Part shown: piece after piece, positions 15,151-23,787 of the stretch | Numbering within the stretch: position 1 is the stretch's first letter | Layout: each line of letters starts with the position of its first letter | Assembly: GCF_012922555.1 (NCBI RefSeq) | Contig: NZ_WIPK01000015.1 | Span: 1-46,035, forward strand | DNA: 46,035 bases | Source: Paraclostridium dentum | GTDB lineage: Bacteria; Bacillota; Clostridia; Peptostreptococcales; Peptostreptococcaceae | Reading direction: 5' to 3' | Notes under the pieces: generated by a model | Database searches by the model: none | What the model saw: the letters and a program-made list of their open reading frames with translations, nothing else | Told to the model about the DNA's origin: nothing | Position numbers and translations under genes: made by a program

Positions 15151-16508
15151 AGCTCTTCTTTTAACTCGTAACTATTATTCTCTTTAGGCATCACCTTAAA
15201 TAATAAAATAGCTGAGAATGTTAACATAATCATATCAGTTATAGGTTGAGCATAAATAAATCCTGAGAATCCAAACACTTTGTTTAATATAATTAAAAGA
15301 GGCATATATAATAATCCTTGTCTTGATATAGATAATATAAATGCTACAACAACTTTACCCATAGATTGAGCTGAAGTTGTAGATATCATCTGACCTCCTA
15401 CAAAAGGAAGTGATATAATTAGAGCTCTAAGTATTATAGCTCCTTTGTTTATAACCTCAGGTTCACTTGTAAATAATCCTATTAAAGAATTAGCAAATAC
15501 CCCAAATATTAAAGCTAAACTTAATCCTATTATAGAGGTTATTATTATCCCTTTTTTAATAATCTCTTTAACTCTAGGAATATTATTACATCCATAATTA
15601 TAACCAACTAATGGTTGGCATCCAGCAGAGAATCCCATAAATACAAATGTTCCTATAGTCATTATCTTCATAGCAACTCCCATACCTGCAACAGTTAATG
15701 TTCCATAGCCTACTGCTATATTATTTACAATAACAGTTGCTACACCCATTAACATTTGATTTAGTGATGCAGGAACTCCTATTGTAAATATTTCTTTGAA
15801 TATATTTTTATCGTATTTAAATTTCTTTAAATTTATTTTTAAAGTAGTTTTTCCTTTTAAAAATGCATACATAAAGTAAAGTAAAGTTGATGTTTGCCCT
15901 ATTATAGTTGCTATTGCAGCTCCAGTTATCTCCATCTTAAGTCCAAATATAAAAACTGGATCTAAAACTATATTTACAACAGTTCCTAATGTAAGACCTA
16001 TTACAGATTGCATTATATTTCCTTCTGATCTTAAAAGTTGACCTAATGCATAACTACACATAACAGGAATTGCTCCAATAAACATTATAAATATATACTT
16101 ATAAGTGTAATTGAAAGTGGCATCGTTTGCTCCTAATCCTTTTGCAATATTAGGAGACATAAATATCCCAACTATCATAACGATTATACTCATAATAACC
16201 AAAATACCAGTTGCTATCGATATTGTCTTATTCGCCTCTTCATAATCCTTATTTCCTAAACATCTTGATATATATGAAGATGATCCTGATCCTATAATTC
16301 CTGCAATAGCCATAAGCATCATAAATACAGGAAGAGATATATTTGCTGCCGCTAATTGATTTGCATCATTTAGCATCCCTATAAAGTAAGTATCAACTAA
16401 ATTATATAAAACTTGAATCATCATCCCCATAACCATAGGTATTGATAATTTCAGTATAGCTTTTGAAACTTTTTCATCTCTTAAAAGTCTAATTTTTTTA
16501 TCTTCCAT
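15147..16508 (-). CDS. MATE-family multidrug efflux protein (MepA-like)
   Basis: This 453-residue transporter has about twelve helices and exports drugs or organic cations by Na+ or H+ antiport. Family features are LSIPMVMGMMIQVLYNLVDTYFIG at the start, GSGSSSYISRCLGNKDYEEANK, and the repeat-two equivalents SLNQMLMGVATVIVNNIAVGYG and GFSAGCQPLVGYNYG. Starting at ATG 16508 gives the usual cytoplasmic N-terminus, with AGGAGGAC upstream. It lies 17 bases after the marR gene, so the pair forms a marR-MATE operon like mepRA, probably repressed by its own MarR. Confidence 0.93.
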   Translation of the reverse strand: MEDKKIRLLRDEKVSKAILKLSIPMVMGMMIQVLYNLVDTYFIGMLNDANQLAAANISLPVFMMLMAIAGIIGSGSSSYISRCLGNKDYEEANKTISIATGILVIMSIIVMIVGIFMSPNIAKGLGANDATFNYTYKYIFIMFIGAIPVMCSYALGQLLRSEGNIMQSVIGLTLGTVVNIVLDPVFIFGLKMEITGAAIATIIGQTSTLLYFMYAFLKGKTTLKINLKKFKYDKNIFKEIFTIGVPASLNQMLMGVATVIVNNIAVGYGTLTVAGMGVAMKIMTIGTFVFMGFSAGCQPLVGYNYGCNNIPRVKEIIKKGIIITSIIGLSLALIFGVFANSLIGLFTSEPEVINKGAIILRALIISLPFVGGQMISTTSAQSMGKVVVAFILSISRQGLLYMPLLIILNKVFGFSGFIYAQPITDMIMLTFSAILLFKVMPKENNSYELKEEL

Positions 16509-16524
16509 TTTGTCCTCCTATTTG

Positions 16525-16965
16525 TCACTTTCTTCTATTTTTTATACAAAATCTTGATAGTGTATTTAAAGCTTCATTTATTTCTTTTTTCTCTTCATTT
16601 TCCATATTATCAAACATATCATTAATACTTTTATATAAATTTCCTTCTAACTCAACTGCAATTTGTTCACCTTTTTGAGTTAATTCTAAGTTTGTAAATC
16701 TCTTATCTTTTTTTGATTTAACTTTTACTACATATCCGTTATCAATTAAAATATCCACGGATGTTGTGAATGCCCCTTTTTGAATTCCTATAAATTCATT
16801 AATTTTACTCATCTGCTTGTGTTCATGTTTATGAACAAACAATAAAATTTTTGCATGTGTTTCATTAAGATTAGAATCTAATTCTTTGATTGCTGAGTAT
16901 TTAAATACATTTTTTGTAAAATGGTGTATAATCATTAAGTTTTCTATAAAATTTAAATTTTTCAT
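16525..16965 (-). CDS. MarR-family repressor of the MATE operon
   Basis: This 146-residue winged-helix regulator has recognition segment MSKINEFIGIQKGAFTTSVDIL and wing KSKKDKRFTNLELTQKGEQI. It is the promoter-proximal gene of a marR-MATE operon. GGGGAG precedes ATG 16965. Two similar dyads, at 16983-16998 and 17045-17060, flank its promoter and are probable autorepression sites. The inducer is unknown; the pump suggests a cationic or aromatic compound. Confidence 0.9.
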   Translation of the reverse strand: MKNLNFIENLMIIHHFTKNVFKYSAIKELDSNLNETHAKILLFVHKHEHKQMSKINEFIGIQKGAFTTSVDILIDNGYVVKVKSKKDKRFTNLELTQKGEQIAVELEGNLYKSINDMFDNMENEEKKEINEALNTLSRFCIKNRRK

Positions 16966-16982
16966 AAGTTCTCCCCTTTTTT

Positions 16983-17060
16983 AGTTTTAAATAGAACTAT
17001 CTTACTTTTTATTATATACCACCATAAACAACGTTTAATCAAAAAGTTTTATTTAAAACT
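16983..17060 (-). promoter_or_regulatory. marR-MATE promoter with paired operator dyads
   Basis: AGTTTTAAATAGAACT (16983-16998) and AGTTTTATTTAAAACT (17045-17060) share the pattern AGTTTTA-N2-TARAACT. A -10 TATAAT read on the minus strand (GGTATATAATA near 17013) lies between them. One site is just downstream of the -10 box and one upstream of the -35 region, as expected for a repressor. Confidence 0.5.
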
Positions 17061-17064
17061 ATTT

Positions 17065-17117
17065 ATATTAAAATAAAAAGCACTAACTACAGTAGTTAGT
17101 GCTTTTTATTTTAATAT
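17065..17117. terminator. Perfect 26-bp palindromic terminator
   Basis: Two 26-base arms (17065-17090 and 17092-17117) pair perfectly around one central base; the core is GCACTAACTAC/GTAGTTAGTGC and A/T runs flank it. It lies just past the YvlD-like stop and can act in both directions. Confidence 0.85.
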
Positions 17118-17122
17118 TTTAT

Positions 17123-17479
17123 TTACATAGCTCTAGCAGGGAATATAGCGTCTAAAATCCCTATAACTACAGCTGCTAATAAAGCACCTATAATAGATAC
17201 ACCCATATTAGGTACTAAAAATTGAGCTGCATATATTATTATTGCTGCTATTAAAAATCCTTTTATTCCTTTTCCAAAAGGAGATGCGTCTACTCCCATA
17301 AACATTTCTACTAAATAGTCTAATACTGAAATTACAACAGCAGCTAATAAAAATGACCATATCCCATGTATTGTAAATCCTGGTGTTACAAATGATGTTA
17401 TAACTAAAATAACTGCAACTAATAGGAATCTTCCTAGCCATCTCATTATGCTACTATCATTACCGTTTTCATGTACCAT
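17123..17479 (-). CDS. Phage-holin family 4 / YvlD-like small membrane protein
   Basis: This 118-residue protein has four hydrophobic segments: FLLVAVILVITSFVTPGF, FLLAAVVISVLDYLVEMF, GFLIAAIIIYAAQFLVP and SIIGALLAAVVIGILDAIF. The repeated LxAAVVIxxLD motif is typical of the YvlD/PF04020 family, which is annotated as phage holin superfamily IV. Most members sit outside prophages, as here, and their role is unknown; in Bacillus relatives belong to envelope-stress operons. ATG 17479 has AAAGGAG eight bases upstream, so the GTG at 17488 is not used. It is a single gene. Confidence 0.85.
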   Translation of the reverse strand: MVHENGNDSSIMRWLGRFLLVAVILVITSFVTPGFTIHGIWSFLLAAVVISVLDYLVEMFMGVDASPFGKGIKGFLIAAIIIYAAQFLVPNMGVSIIGALLAAVVIGILDAIFPARAM

Positions 17480-17652
17480 AAAAGTCACTCCTTTAAATAA
17501 AGTAATTTTTTATTTTTTACAAATAATAAAGTAGATATAAATAATTAAATTCCTGCTATTTTTGTTTTCTACTTTATAGTCATATATTAACCACTCTATT
17601 TTAAAATATCCCTTATATAATTTTTATCTTTTAAATTTTATTTTTTTTGCAT

Positions 17653-17685
17653 AAAAAACGTACTCATTACTAAGTACGTTTTTCT
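17653..17685 (-). terminator. Terminator of the BNR-repeat gene
   Basis: AAAAAACGTACT pairs with AGTACGTTTTT around an 8-base loop, just after the stop at 17706. The 225 bases from 17480 to 17705 hold only this and the YvlD-like promoter region. Confidence 0.75.
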
Positions 17686-17705
17686 TAAATTCATAATTTA
17701 CTTTT

Positions 17706-19163
17706 TTAATGTAGATTCACAAATTCCCAAGTTTTACCTTGATTTTTTGATTTATAAAGAGCTTCAGTATTTCCTTTATAATCACCATCTGGACCTTGTC
17801 CAATTGACATATATAAAACTCCATCCTTCTCATAAGGTATGCCTGGCATATCAAATGGCTTTATAACTCCTCCATTATCTAATGTTACTTCCTGTATAGG
17901 ATATTCTACAGGCTTAAAGGATGCACCTCCATCATCTGTACGATATAATGATCCCTCAGTACCAGAAGGTCTTATTGTAGTTATAAATCCAATATTATCA
18001 TTTATAAACTTAATTCCTCCAATACTTCCAATTGTCCCATTAAAAGGATTTCCATTTATTACTTCCCATATTTTACCTGAATCTGTGGTCTTACTAAGTG
18101 AATATAAACTACTTCCTAATGCTTTATCTACTAAATTAGCTTTATAGCCTACTTCTTTCGTTAGATAAAATTCTTCTTTACTTTTATCTGATCCTCCCGA
18201 TTCCTGCTCATAATCTTCTGGCTGAGGAAGTAAACATGATTTACTCCAACTTGAATTGTTTACTAAATTATATCTATCAGGAGTTATACCTTCGTTACCT
18301 GGTGTAAACAAAGATACAGTATATCCCACAATTTTAGAATCTGTTTGCGCAACACCTGATAATTCTCCATTTTCATTGATATTAATAATTCCATCCGAAT
18401 TATATCCCCAATTTCTTTTTCCATAGTAAACTAATCCATAACTACCTTGATTCCACTTATCAACAGTCTCCTTAACCGGAATAACTTTAACTGTTTCGAT
18501 TAATGGGTTTAATAATTTATCATAGTTATATTTAGGATTAGCATAACCATTTAAAATTAATGTAATATCCTTAGACTTATTTTTATCATAGCTTATTAAA
18601 TAACTTTTTTCTTTCCCTTTATCATCTTTTCCATATATAAATGTATCAAAAGAGGTAATTGTTCCATCTGGTTTAAATTTTAATGAAAAGTTATCTGACA
18701 TATACAATTCTTTTGGCAGTTTATATTTTTTATTAATGTCTTCAAATATACCTCCAACACCATCTTCATATATATTATTCTTTTCAAACTTTACTTTTCT
18801 TTCACTTTTTAATCGTTCTATAACCCAAGATAACTTTCCTCCATAATTTACTGAGCTCTTGTATATTTTAACTCCGTAAAATGATGTTATAGTTAAAATA
18901 ATTATAATAAAAATGTATTTAAATTTAATTGTTTTACTGTATTTATAGTATTTGTTTTTTGTGACTTTAAATATAGTAAATAAAACTATACATATTATCA
19001 ATAATAGGCATATAAAAAAGATATAAATATTATTATTCATCCTTCCATACATACATAATGAAGATAATTCATAACAAAATGCCCAATATAAAAGTATCAA
19101 TATTGGATTTGTTATTAAAGAAATAAATATTTTTTTAAAATTTTCCCTAAATATAATAATCAC
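17706..19163 (-). CDS. Membrane-anchored BNR/sialidase-like repeat protein of unknown function
   Basis: This protein has 485 residues. Three transmembrane helices come first (about residues 10-37, 45-66 and 82-100), followed by a region of about 380 residues expected outside the cell. The C-terminal part carries Asp-box/BNR-like repeats: SKTTDSGKIWE, YRTDDGGASFK and YKSKNQGKTWEF, each a short beta-hairpin motif of propeller proteins such as sialidases and Ycf48. No catalytic residues of sialidases can be assigned. The only visible start is GTG at 19163; the AGGGG before it is very close, so translation may be weak or the true start may be the adjacent ATT codon. It is a single gene, divergent from the GntP-family gene. 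Confidence 0.72.
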   Translation of the reverse strand: MIIIFRENFKKIFISLITNPILILLYWAFCYELSSLCMYGRMNNNIYIFFICLLLIICIVLFTIFKVTKNKYYKYSKTIKFKYIFIIIILTITSFYGVKIYKSSVNYGGKLSWVIERLKSERKVKFEKNNIYEDGVGGIFEDINKKYKLPKELYMSDNFSLKFKPDGTITSFDTFIYGKDDKGKEKSYLISYDKNKSKDITLILNGYANPKYNYDKLLNPLIETVKVIPVKETVDKWNQGSYGLVYYGKRNWGYNSDGIININENGELSGVAQTDSKIVGYTVSLFTPGNEGITPDRYNLVNNSSWSKSCLLPQPEDYEQESGGSDKSKEEFYLTKEVGYKANLVDKALGSSLYSLSKTTDSGKIWEVINGNPFNGTIGSIGGIKFINDNIGFITTIRPSGTEGSLYRTDDGGASFKPVEYPIQEVTLDNGGVIKPFDMPGIPYEKDGVLYMSIGQGPDGDYKGNTEALYKSKNQGKTWEFVNLH

Positions 19164-19290
19164 CCCTAATCAAAATTTGTAAATTGTTTATATATCTTGC
19201 ATATAAATTATAGCACTATATTTTCCTTATTTTATGACATTGGCTTAATAGAGTATAAAAGTTGCTTTTTAGATTAATTTTTAAAACTAG

Positions 19291-19361
19291 AAATCATTAT
19301 CATTATTATTAATGTTTTATATATTTTTTACCGGGTAAAATAAATAGGTATTCATATACCT
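19291..19361 (+). promoter_or_regulatory. Regulatory region of the GntP-family gene: dyads and Fur-like site
   Basis: TTTTACC-g-GGTAAAA (19326-19340) is a perfect 7-1-7 dyad and a good operator candidate. GGTAT-tcat-ATACC (near 19347-19361) is a second small dyad. AATCATTATCATTATTATTA (19292-19311) resembles one half of a Fur box (GATAATGATAATCATTATC) but is simple AT repeat and may be chance. The intergenic region also feeds the divergent BNR-repeat gene. Confidence 0.35.
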
Positions 19362-19411
19362 TATAAAATAACGAAAGGAGATTGTCATAATTTTTATGAC
19401 ATTGATTAATA

Positions 19412-20791
19412 ATGTTTAGCATCTTAGGATTAATTTTATCATTGATAATTATAATGTACCTTGCTTATAAAGGTTACTCAACAATAATAACTGCACCAAT
19501 AGTTTCTCTATTAACAATAATTCTTACTACAGGATTTGATAGCCATCTAATGGCAAATTATACAGAAGTATATATGGTGGGGTTTGCAAATTTTATAAAA
19601 AACTACTTCCCTCTTTTTATGACCGGTGCAATTTTTGCAAAATTAATGGAGGAAGCTGGATATGCAAAATCTATAGCTCATTTTATAACTAAGAAACTTG
19701 GAAAAAATAAATCTGTATTAGCTGTTGTTCTATCTGGATCACTTCTTACATATGGAGGGGTTTCATTATTTGTTGTTGCATTTATACTTTATCCAATTGC
19801 ATCTATGTTATTTAAAGAAGCTGATATTCCTAAAAGGCTTATTCCTGGAACTATAGCCCTTGGTGCATTTACTTTTACAATGACAGCTATGCCTGGCTCT
19901 CCAGAAATTCAAAATGTTATACCCATGAAATACTTTGGTACAGATACATTCGCAGCCCCTATTATAGGAATTTTTGCAAGTGTCTTAATGCTAACACTGG
20001 GAATGTTATGGCTTACTAAGCGTGTTAAATCTGCTAGAAAAAATAATGAAGGTTACGGCAAGCATAATGATAGTTCTATCGATGAAAATTATGAAAATTT
20101 ACCTAATATATTTAGAGCCGTTACCCCTATAATTATAATTTTTATTACTAATTTATTCTTTTCAAAAGTTTATTATGAAAATATAAATGGAGAATATTTA
20201 AGTAGTTTTAATACTACTTTAAGTAATGTTTCTGGAACTTGGAGTGTTATAATTGCAATAGTACTAGCTGATTTATTTATAATATTAACTAACTACAAAA
20301 ACATAAAAAATTTAAAATCAGTTCTAGATATAGGTGTTTCTAATTCCTTCAGACCACTTCTTAATTCAAGTGCAATTGTTGGATATGGAAGTGTTATAAA
20401 ATCATTGGCAGTATTTAGTGTTATTCAAACATTTATTTTTGGTATTTCATCAAATCCAATAATATCAGAAGCTTTATCAGTAAACTTGATTTGTGGACTT
20501 ACAGCTTCAGCTTCAGGAGGACTTGGAATATCCCTCGATGCTCTTGCACCTACTTATTTACAAATGAGTCATGCTTTAAATATTTCTCCTGAAATTCTCC
20601 ATAGAATAGCTTCTCTTTCTTCTGGTGGATTAGATACCCTACCTCACAATGGAGCTGTAATTACCACACTTGCTATTTGTGGATTAACTCACAAAGAATC
20701 TTATAAAGATATTTTTGTTACTTCTGTTGTTATACCTATTTTAACAACCGCTATAGTTGTAACATTAATTTCTCTTAAATTTGCAGTTTAA
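19412..20791 (+). CDS. GntP-family permease (gluconate/hydroxy-acid transporter family)
   Basis: This 459-residue membrane protein with about twelve helices belongs to the GntP family of proton symporters for gluconate, glycerate or similar acids. Recognisable are ILGLILSLIIIMYLAYKGYS, FPLFMTGAIFAKLMEEAGYAKSI split over two helices, the conserved TYGGVSLFVVAFILYP, PGTIALGAFTFTMTAMPGSP and SGGLDTLPHNGAVITTL. The start is odd: AAAGGAG (19374-19380) lies 31 bases before the ATG at 19412, and a hairpin TGTCATAA/TTATGACA sits between them. A 7-codon frame (MTLINNV, stop) overlaps the start codon. The upstream frame has a stop just before ATG 19412, so no longer start exists. The substrate cannot be told. 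Confidence 0.87.
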   Translation: MFSILGLILSLIIIMYLAYKGYSTIITAPIVSLLTIILTTGFDSHLMANYTEVYMVGFANFIKNYFPLFMTGAIFAKLMEEAGYAKSIAHFITKKLGKNKSVLAVVLSGSLLTYGGVSLFVVAFILYPIASMLFKEADIPKRLIPGTIALGAFTFTMTAMPGSPEIQNVIPMKYFGTDTFAAPIIGIFASVLMLTLGMLWLTKRVKSARKNNEGYGKHNDSSIDENYENLPNIFRAVTPIIIIFITNLFFSKVYYENINGEYLSSFNTTLSNVSGTWSVIIAIVLADLFIILTNYKNIKNLKSVLDIGVSNSFRPLLNSSAIVGYGSVIKSLAVFSVIQTFIFGISSNPIISEALSVNLICGLTASASGGLGISLDALAPTYLQMSHALNISPEILHRIASLSSGGLDTLPHNGAVITTLAICGLTHKESYKDIFVTSVVIPILTTAIVVTLISLKFAV

Positions 20792-20838
20792 TTATATAAG
20801 AAGAGATTATTACTTTTAAAACATCTCTTCTTATATAA
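20792..20838. terminator. Bidirectional terminator between GntP-family gene and trpP
   Basis: Perfect 16-base arms TTATATAAGAAGAGAT (20792-20807) and ATCTCTTCTTATATAA (20823-20838) lie between convergent genes; a T-rich run follows on the plus strand. Confidence 0.8.
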
Positions 20839-20860
20839 AAATTTTTTCACATTAAAAAGC

Positions 20861-21427
20861 TTATCTACTTATACTTTTTAAATCCTTGTATCCTATCCTT
20901 TTTACAGAAATACTTACTACCTTTATTAAAAACAATCCACAGACTAAATTAATTAAAACTGCAGGAACTACTGCTACTAAAAATAATGATTTGAACGTCC
21001 CAGGTAATCCTACTAAAATTAATGCAGATAATAAAAAAGTTGTTCCACTTACTAATGTTCCTATTGGCAATATTATTAAAGATATTATAAAGTCTTGAGT
21101 TTTTTCTTTAAATTTTTTTATAAATGGGAACTTATACATAATAAATACTAAAACATATATTGTGTTTGTTGTAATAACTTTATCTAATATATTCGGCAAT
21201 TGTCCTCCAGGAAACTTTGTAGTCAATGCTGTAAAAATTCCAGTTATAACTCCACATATAAGTGAAGTTTTATAATCGTCTTTATTTAAAATTATTATAG
21301 TAAATAACATTATTAATGTCATATCTGGCTGAATTGGCAATCCGATAGTTGGTGTTATTTGATGCAATAGTAGCCCAATCGCTAATAGTAGAGAATTTAA
21401 AACTAATTTTCTTGTATTTGTTTTCAT
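20861..21427 (-). CDS. trpP: Tryptophan transporter TrpP
   Basis: This 188-residue membrane protein has five to six helices and takes up tryptophan. The TrpP/YhaG hallmarks are present: LNSLLLAIGLLLHQITPTIG, PDMTLIMLFTIIIL, GVITGIFTALTTKFPGGQLP and NILDKVITT. AGGAGG precedes ATG 21427. Assignment is strengthened by the T-box upstream (21554-21835), whose specifier codon is UGG for tryptophan. Expression should rise when tRNA-Trp is uncharged. Confidence 0.93.
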   Translation of the reverse strand: MKTNTRKLVLNSLLLAIGLLLHQITPTIGLPIQPDMTLIMLFTIIILNKDDYKTSLICGVITGIFTALTTKFPGGQLPNILDKVITTNTIYVLVFIMYKFPFIKKFKEKTQDFIISLIILPIGTLVSGTTFLLSALILVGLPGTFKSLFLVAVVPAVLINLVCGLFLIKVVSISVKRIGYKDLKSISR

Positions 21428-21553
21428 AATTATGTCCTCCTAGTTTTTTTAAATAGTTATTATTTTTCATTGTAAATTTCCAATGATATAAATCGCTGTC
21501 TTTTGAGATACCTGTTCACATCATATTTATCACCCCCTTTAATTTTTTGAATT

Positions 21554-21835
21554 AAAAAACTCCGTCCTATATTAATAGGACGGAGTCTATCCGCGTTGCC
21601 ACCTAATTTACGTACAAAAAATCATTTGTACATCACTCAATTTCAGGTACTATCATACCCTATTCGCTATAACGTGCGACACACGGTAAAGTCTACTCTC
21701 ACATACTCATGATTTCAATTTACTCCTCAAAGGCCCATTCACTAAATCACTTCTTGCCAAGATTCCACCACCCTCAGCTCTCTATATTGAACCTAAATTT
21801 AGCTACTATCCCTTTTCTTAGGATTTATATTAAAG
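21554..21835 (-). promoter_or_regulatory. T-box riboswitch (tRNA-Trp, UGG specifier) of trpP
   Basis: The minus-strand leader has the T-box sequence AGGTGGCAACGCGG (21591-21604). A strong terminator follows: ACTCCGTCCTAT/ATAGGACGGAGT (21559-21586) and six T's. In Stem I the segment GTGAATGGGCCTTTGAGGAG places UGG (21735-21737) after the usual GAA of the specifier loop. AGAGAGCTGAGGGTGGTGGA is the Stem I apical region. The UGG codon agrees with the trpP gene downstream. The T-box core reads GGCAACGCGG rather than the commoner GGUACCGCGG. Confidence 0.93.
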
Positions 21836-21844
21836 TTATTTAAA

Positions 21845-21873
21845 ATAATATTCTATACAACTTTATTTGTCAA
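21845..21873 (-). promoter_or_regulatory. Promoter of the trpP T-box transcript
   Basis: On the minus strand TTGACA (21868-21873), a 17-base spacer and TATTAT (21845-21850) lie just before the T-box leader. This is a near-consensus sigma-A promoter. Confidence 0.75.
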
Positions 21874-21890
21874 TTTATTTTTTAATAACT

Positions 21891-21927
21891 ACTCATATAT
21901 AAATTAATATGATTTATTTATATGAGT
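21891..21927 (-). terminator. Probable terminator of the neutral protease gene
   Basis: ACTCATATA (21891-21899) pairs with TATATGAGT (21919-21927), 40 bases after the protease stop. The tail is AT-rich, not a pure T-run, so efficiency is uncertain. Confidence 0.45.
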
Positions 21928-21967
21928 AATATATTAAAAAGTTTACTAATTTATTTTAAGACTTAGA

Positions 21968-23494
21968 TTATTTTACTCCAACTTGATCCCATGCAGCTTT
22001 AACATCATTAGCTACTTGATCGCCATAAAGGTCTTTTGCTGATTGAATTAAAGAACTTTTAGCATCTTTAAATTGTGATTGTCTTGTTAAGTATTGAGTA
22101 AGAGCTCTATAATATATTTTCTCTGATTTTTCTTTACCTATTTTAGTTATAGTGTTATATGCTGCTTTATTAGGTATACCACTATTTATATGAACTCCAC
22201 CTCTATCATAATATATACTATAATTTTTATAGTCTTTCATATTTGCTGGTTGTCCATGTTTTGTAGGATCTTGTAAATCTCTTATAGCTTCACCTGGTGT
22301 TTTATATAAATCTTCTCCCATTTGCCAGTCATCACTATCTACAAAATAACCAAATACATCTGAGAAAGATTCATTTAATGCTCCTGGTTGGTATTGGTAA
22401 ACTAAGTCCGCTGATGATGATGTAACCCCATGTGTTATCTCATGTGCAACAACGTCATTCGCTGCTGTAAAAGCATTTTCTGTTGTTTTATTTCCATCAC
22501 CATAACTCATCTCTACGCCATTCCAGTAAGCATTACTCATACTACTTCCATCCTCTTCAGGAACATGAACATAAGAATTTATATCTGCACCATTTCCATC
22601 ATAACTCTCTCTATTATGAGTATCTTTGTAGTAGTTATAAACTTGATTTGTAAAATAGTGAGCATCTACAGCTGCTTTATCTTGATCGAAGAAATTTTTT
22701 ATATTTGTAATAATATTTCCAACTGTTGTATCACCTTTAAAAGCTTCGAAACTTTTAGTTATTATTTGACCTTTATGAGTAGTATCCACTAATTGATATT
22801 TACCATTATCTTCAGTTATATTTAAGTTTTTAACTTGTCCATCTGATCCAATTCCAGTACCTGTTGCTTGAGTTGCTTCTTCTAAAACATTTTGTTTTTC
22901 AACTATACTACCATTTTCTGCATCTACTTTAATTAACCAATGAGCAGGCTCTGGAACAGAATATGATAAATCTAAAGCATATACAGCTCTATTAGTTTTT
23001 TCATCAACAACAATTTTAGCATCTTGGATTGTATCTTCACCTGATAAGTTTTTAACTTCATCACGTGATTTTTCTATTGATTTAAAAGCTAACTCAATAG
23101 CTTTATCTTTATCTATTTTAGTTTCATTTTTAACTTCCAATTTACCTTGATCTAAATCCCCATTTACAAAAACAACTTTTCCATCTTTATCTGTGTGTAT
23201 CTTAACCTCAGCTTTTTCTGCAAAATAACCATCAGCTTTAGGTTTTAGAGTATAGTGAGTAAATCCTAAGTCGTCTTTTTCTTTTTTAACTAATTCATAT
23301 TGATCTGCATTTTCTTTTACTTTGTAATCTTCAGATACATTTTTTAATACATCTTTTAAATCTTTATCTGCTGTAACATTGTAAGCTTGAGGCAATTCTT
23401 CCTTAGTTTGACTATCTGCAAAACTTACTGTAGGTGCTAAAAACCCGCATGATAACCCTGCAATTGTTAAAATAGCTAAATTTCTTTTAAACAT
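21968..23494 (-). CDS. Secreted thermolysin-like neutral metalloprotease (M4)
   Basis: This 508-residue preproenzyme has a signal peptide (residues 1-26, MFKRNLAILTIAGLSCGFLA then PTVSFA). An FTP/PepSY propeptide (about 27-205) contains YALDLSYSVPEPAHWLIKVDAENG-like sequence. The M4 catalytic domain has zinc motif HEITH at residues 351-355 and the third ligand Glu375 in GALNESFSD. The C-terminal M4 domain carries the catalytic His in GGVHINSGIPNKAAY. The mature enzyme should degrade proteins outside the cell and need zinc and calcium. Length and order match bacillar and clostridial neutral proteases. The 5' leader is long (up to about 350 bases) and holds a perfect palindrome at 23788-23803. 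Confidence 0.95.
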   Translation of the reverse strand: MFKRNLAILTIAGLSCGFLAPTVSFADSQTKEELPQAYNVTADKDLKDVLKNVSEDYKVKENADQYELVKKEKDDLGFTHYTLKPKADGYFAEKAEVKIHTDKDGKVVFVNGDLDQGKLEVKNETKIDKDKAIELAFKSIEKSRDEVKNLSGEDTIQDAKIVVDEKTNRAVYALDLSYSVPEPAHWLIKVDAENGSIVEKQNVLEEATQATGTGIGSDGQVKNLNITEDNGKYQLVDTTHKGQIITKSFEAFKGDTTVGNIITNIKNFFDQDKAAVDAHYFTNQVYNYYKDTHNRESYDGNGADINSYVHVPEEDGSSMSNAYWNGVEMSYGDGNKTTENAFTAANDVVAHEITHGVTSSSADLVYQYQPGALNESFSDVFGYFVDSDDWQMGEDLYKTPGEAIRDLQDPTKHGQPANMKDYKNYSIYYDRGGVHINSGIPNKAAYNTITKIGKEKSEKIYYRALTQYLTRQSQFKDAKSSLIQSAKDLYGDQVANDVKAAWDQVGVK

Positions 23495-23787
23495 TAAAAC
23501 CCATCTCCCTTGTTAAATTTTTAATTAATACTTTTGAAAATTTTAACCCTAACTTAAATAACATTAAATTAATGCATAAAAAATATCAGTTAAGCCTTCA
23601 GACTGTCAATTTTGAAGTTTTTGTTTTTGTAAAAATTTAAGAGGAATGTTTTTAGAATACAGTTTATAAAAAAATAATATAAATATTGTCTATATTTATT
23701 ATATAAACAACAAATTAATACTTAAAAAATTATCTATTTTTATTGGTAAAAAATTGAAAATAAAAGATTTGTTTCTTTTTGAAAATG

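Noticed and set aside
17208-17441. A 77-codon minus-strand frame inside the YvlD-like gene
   Set aside because: It is an out-of-frame shadow; the main frame has four good membrane segments and a ribosome site.
17123-17479. Phage holin annotation as a sign of a prophage
   Set aside because: The family name is historical; no phage genes, integrase or attachment sites are near, and most members are chromosomal membrane proteins.
22430-22792. A 120-codon Cys/Ile/Ser-rich plus-strand frame
   Set aside because: It is antisense to the catalytic domain of the M4 protease and has no ribosome site.
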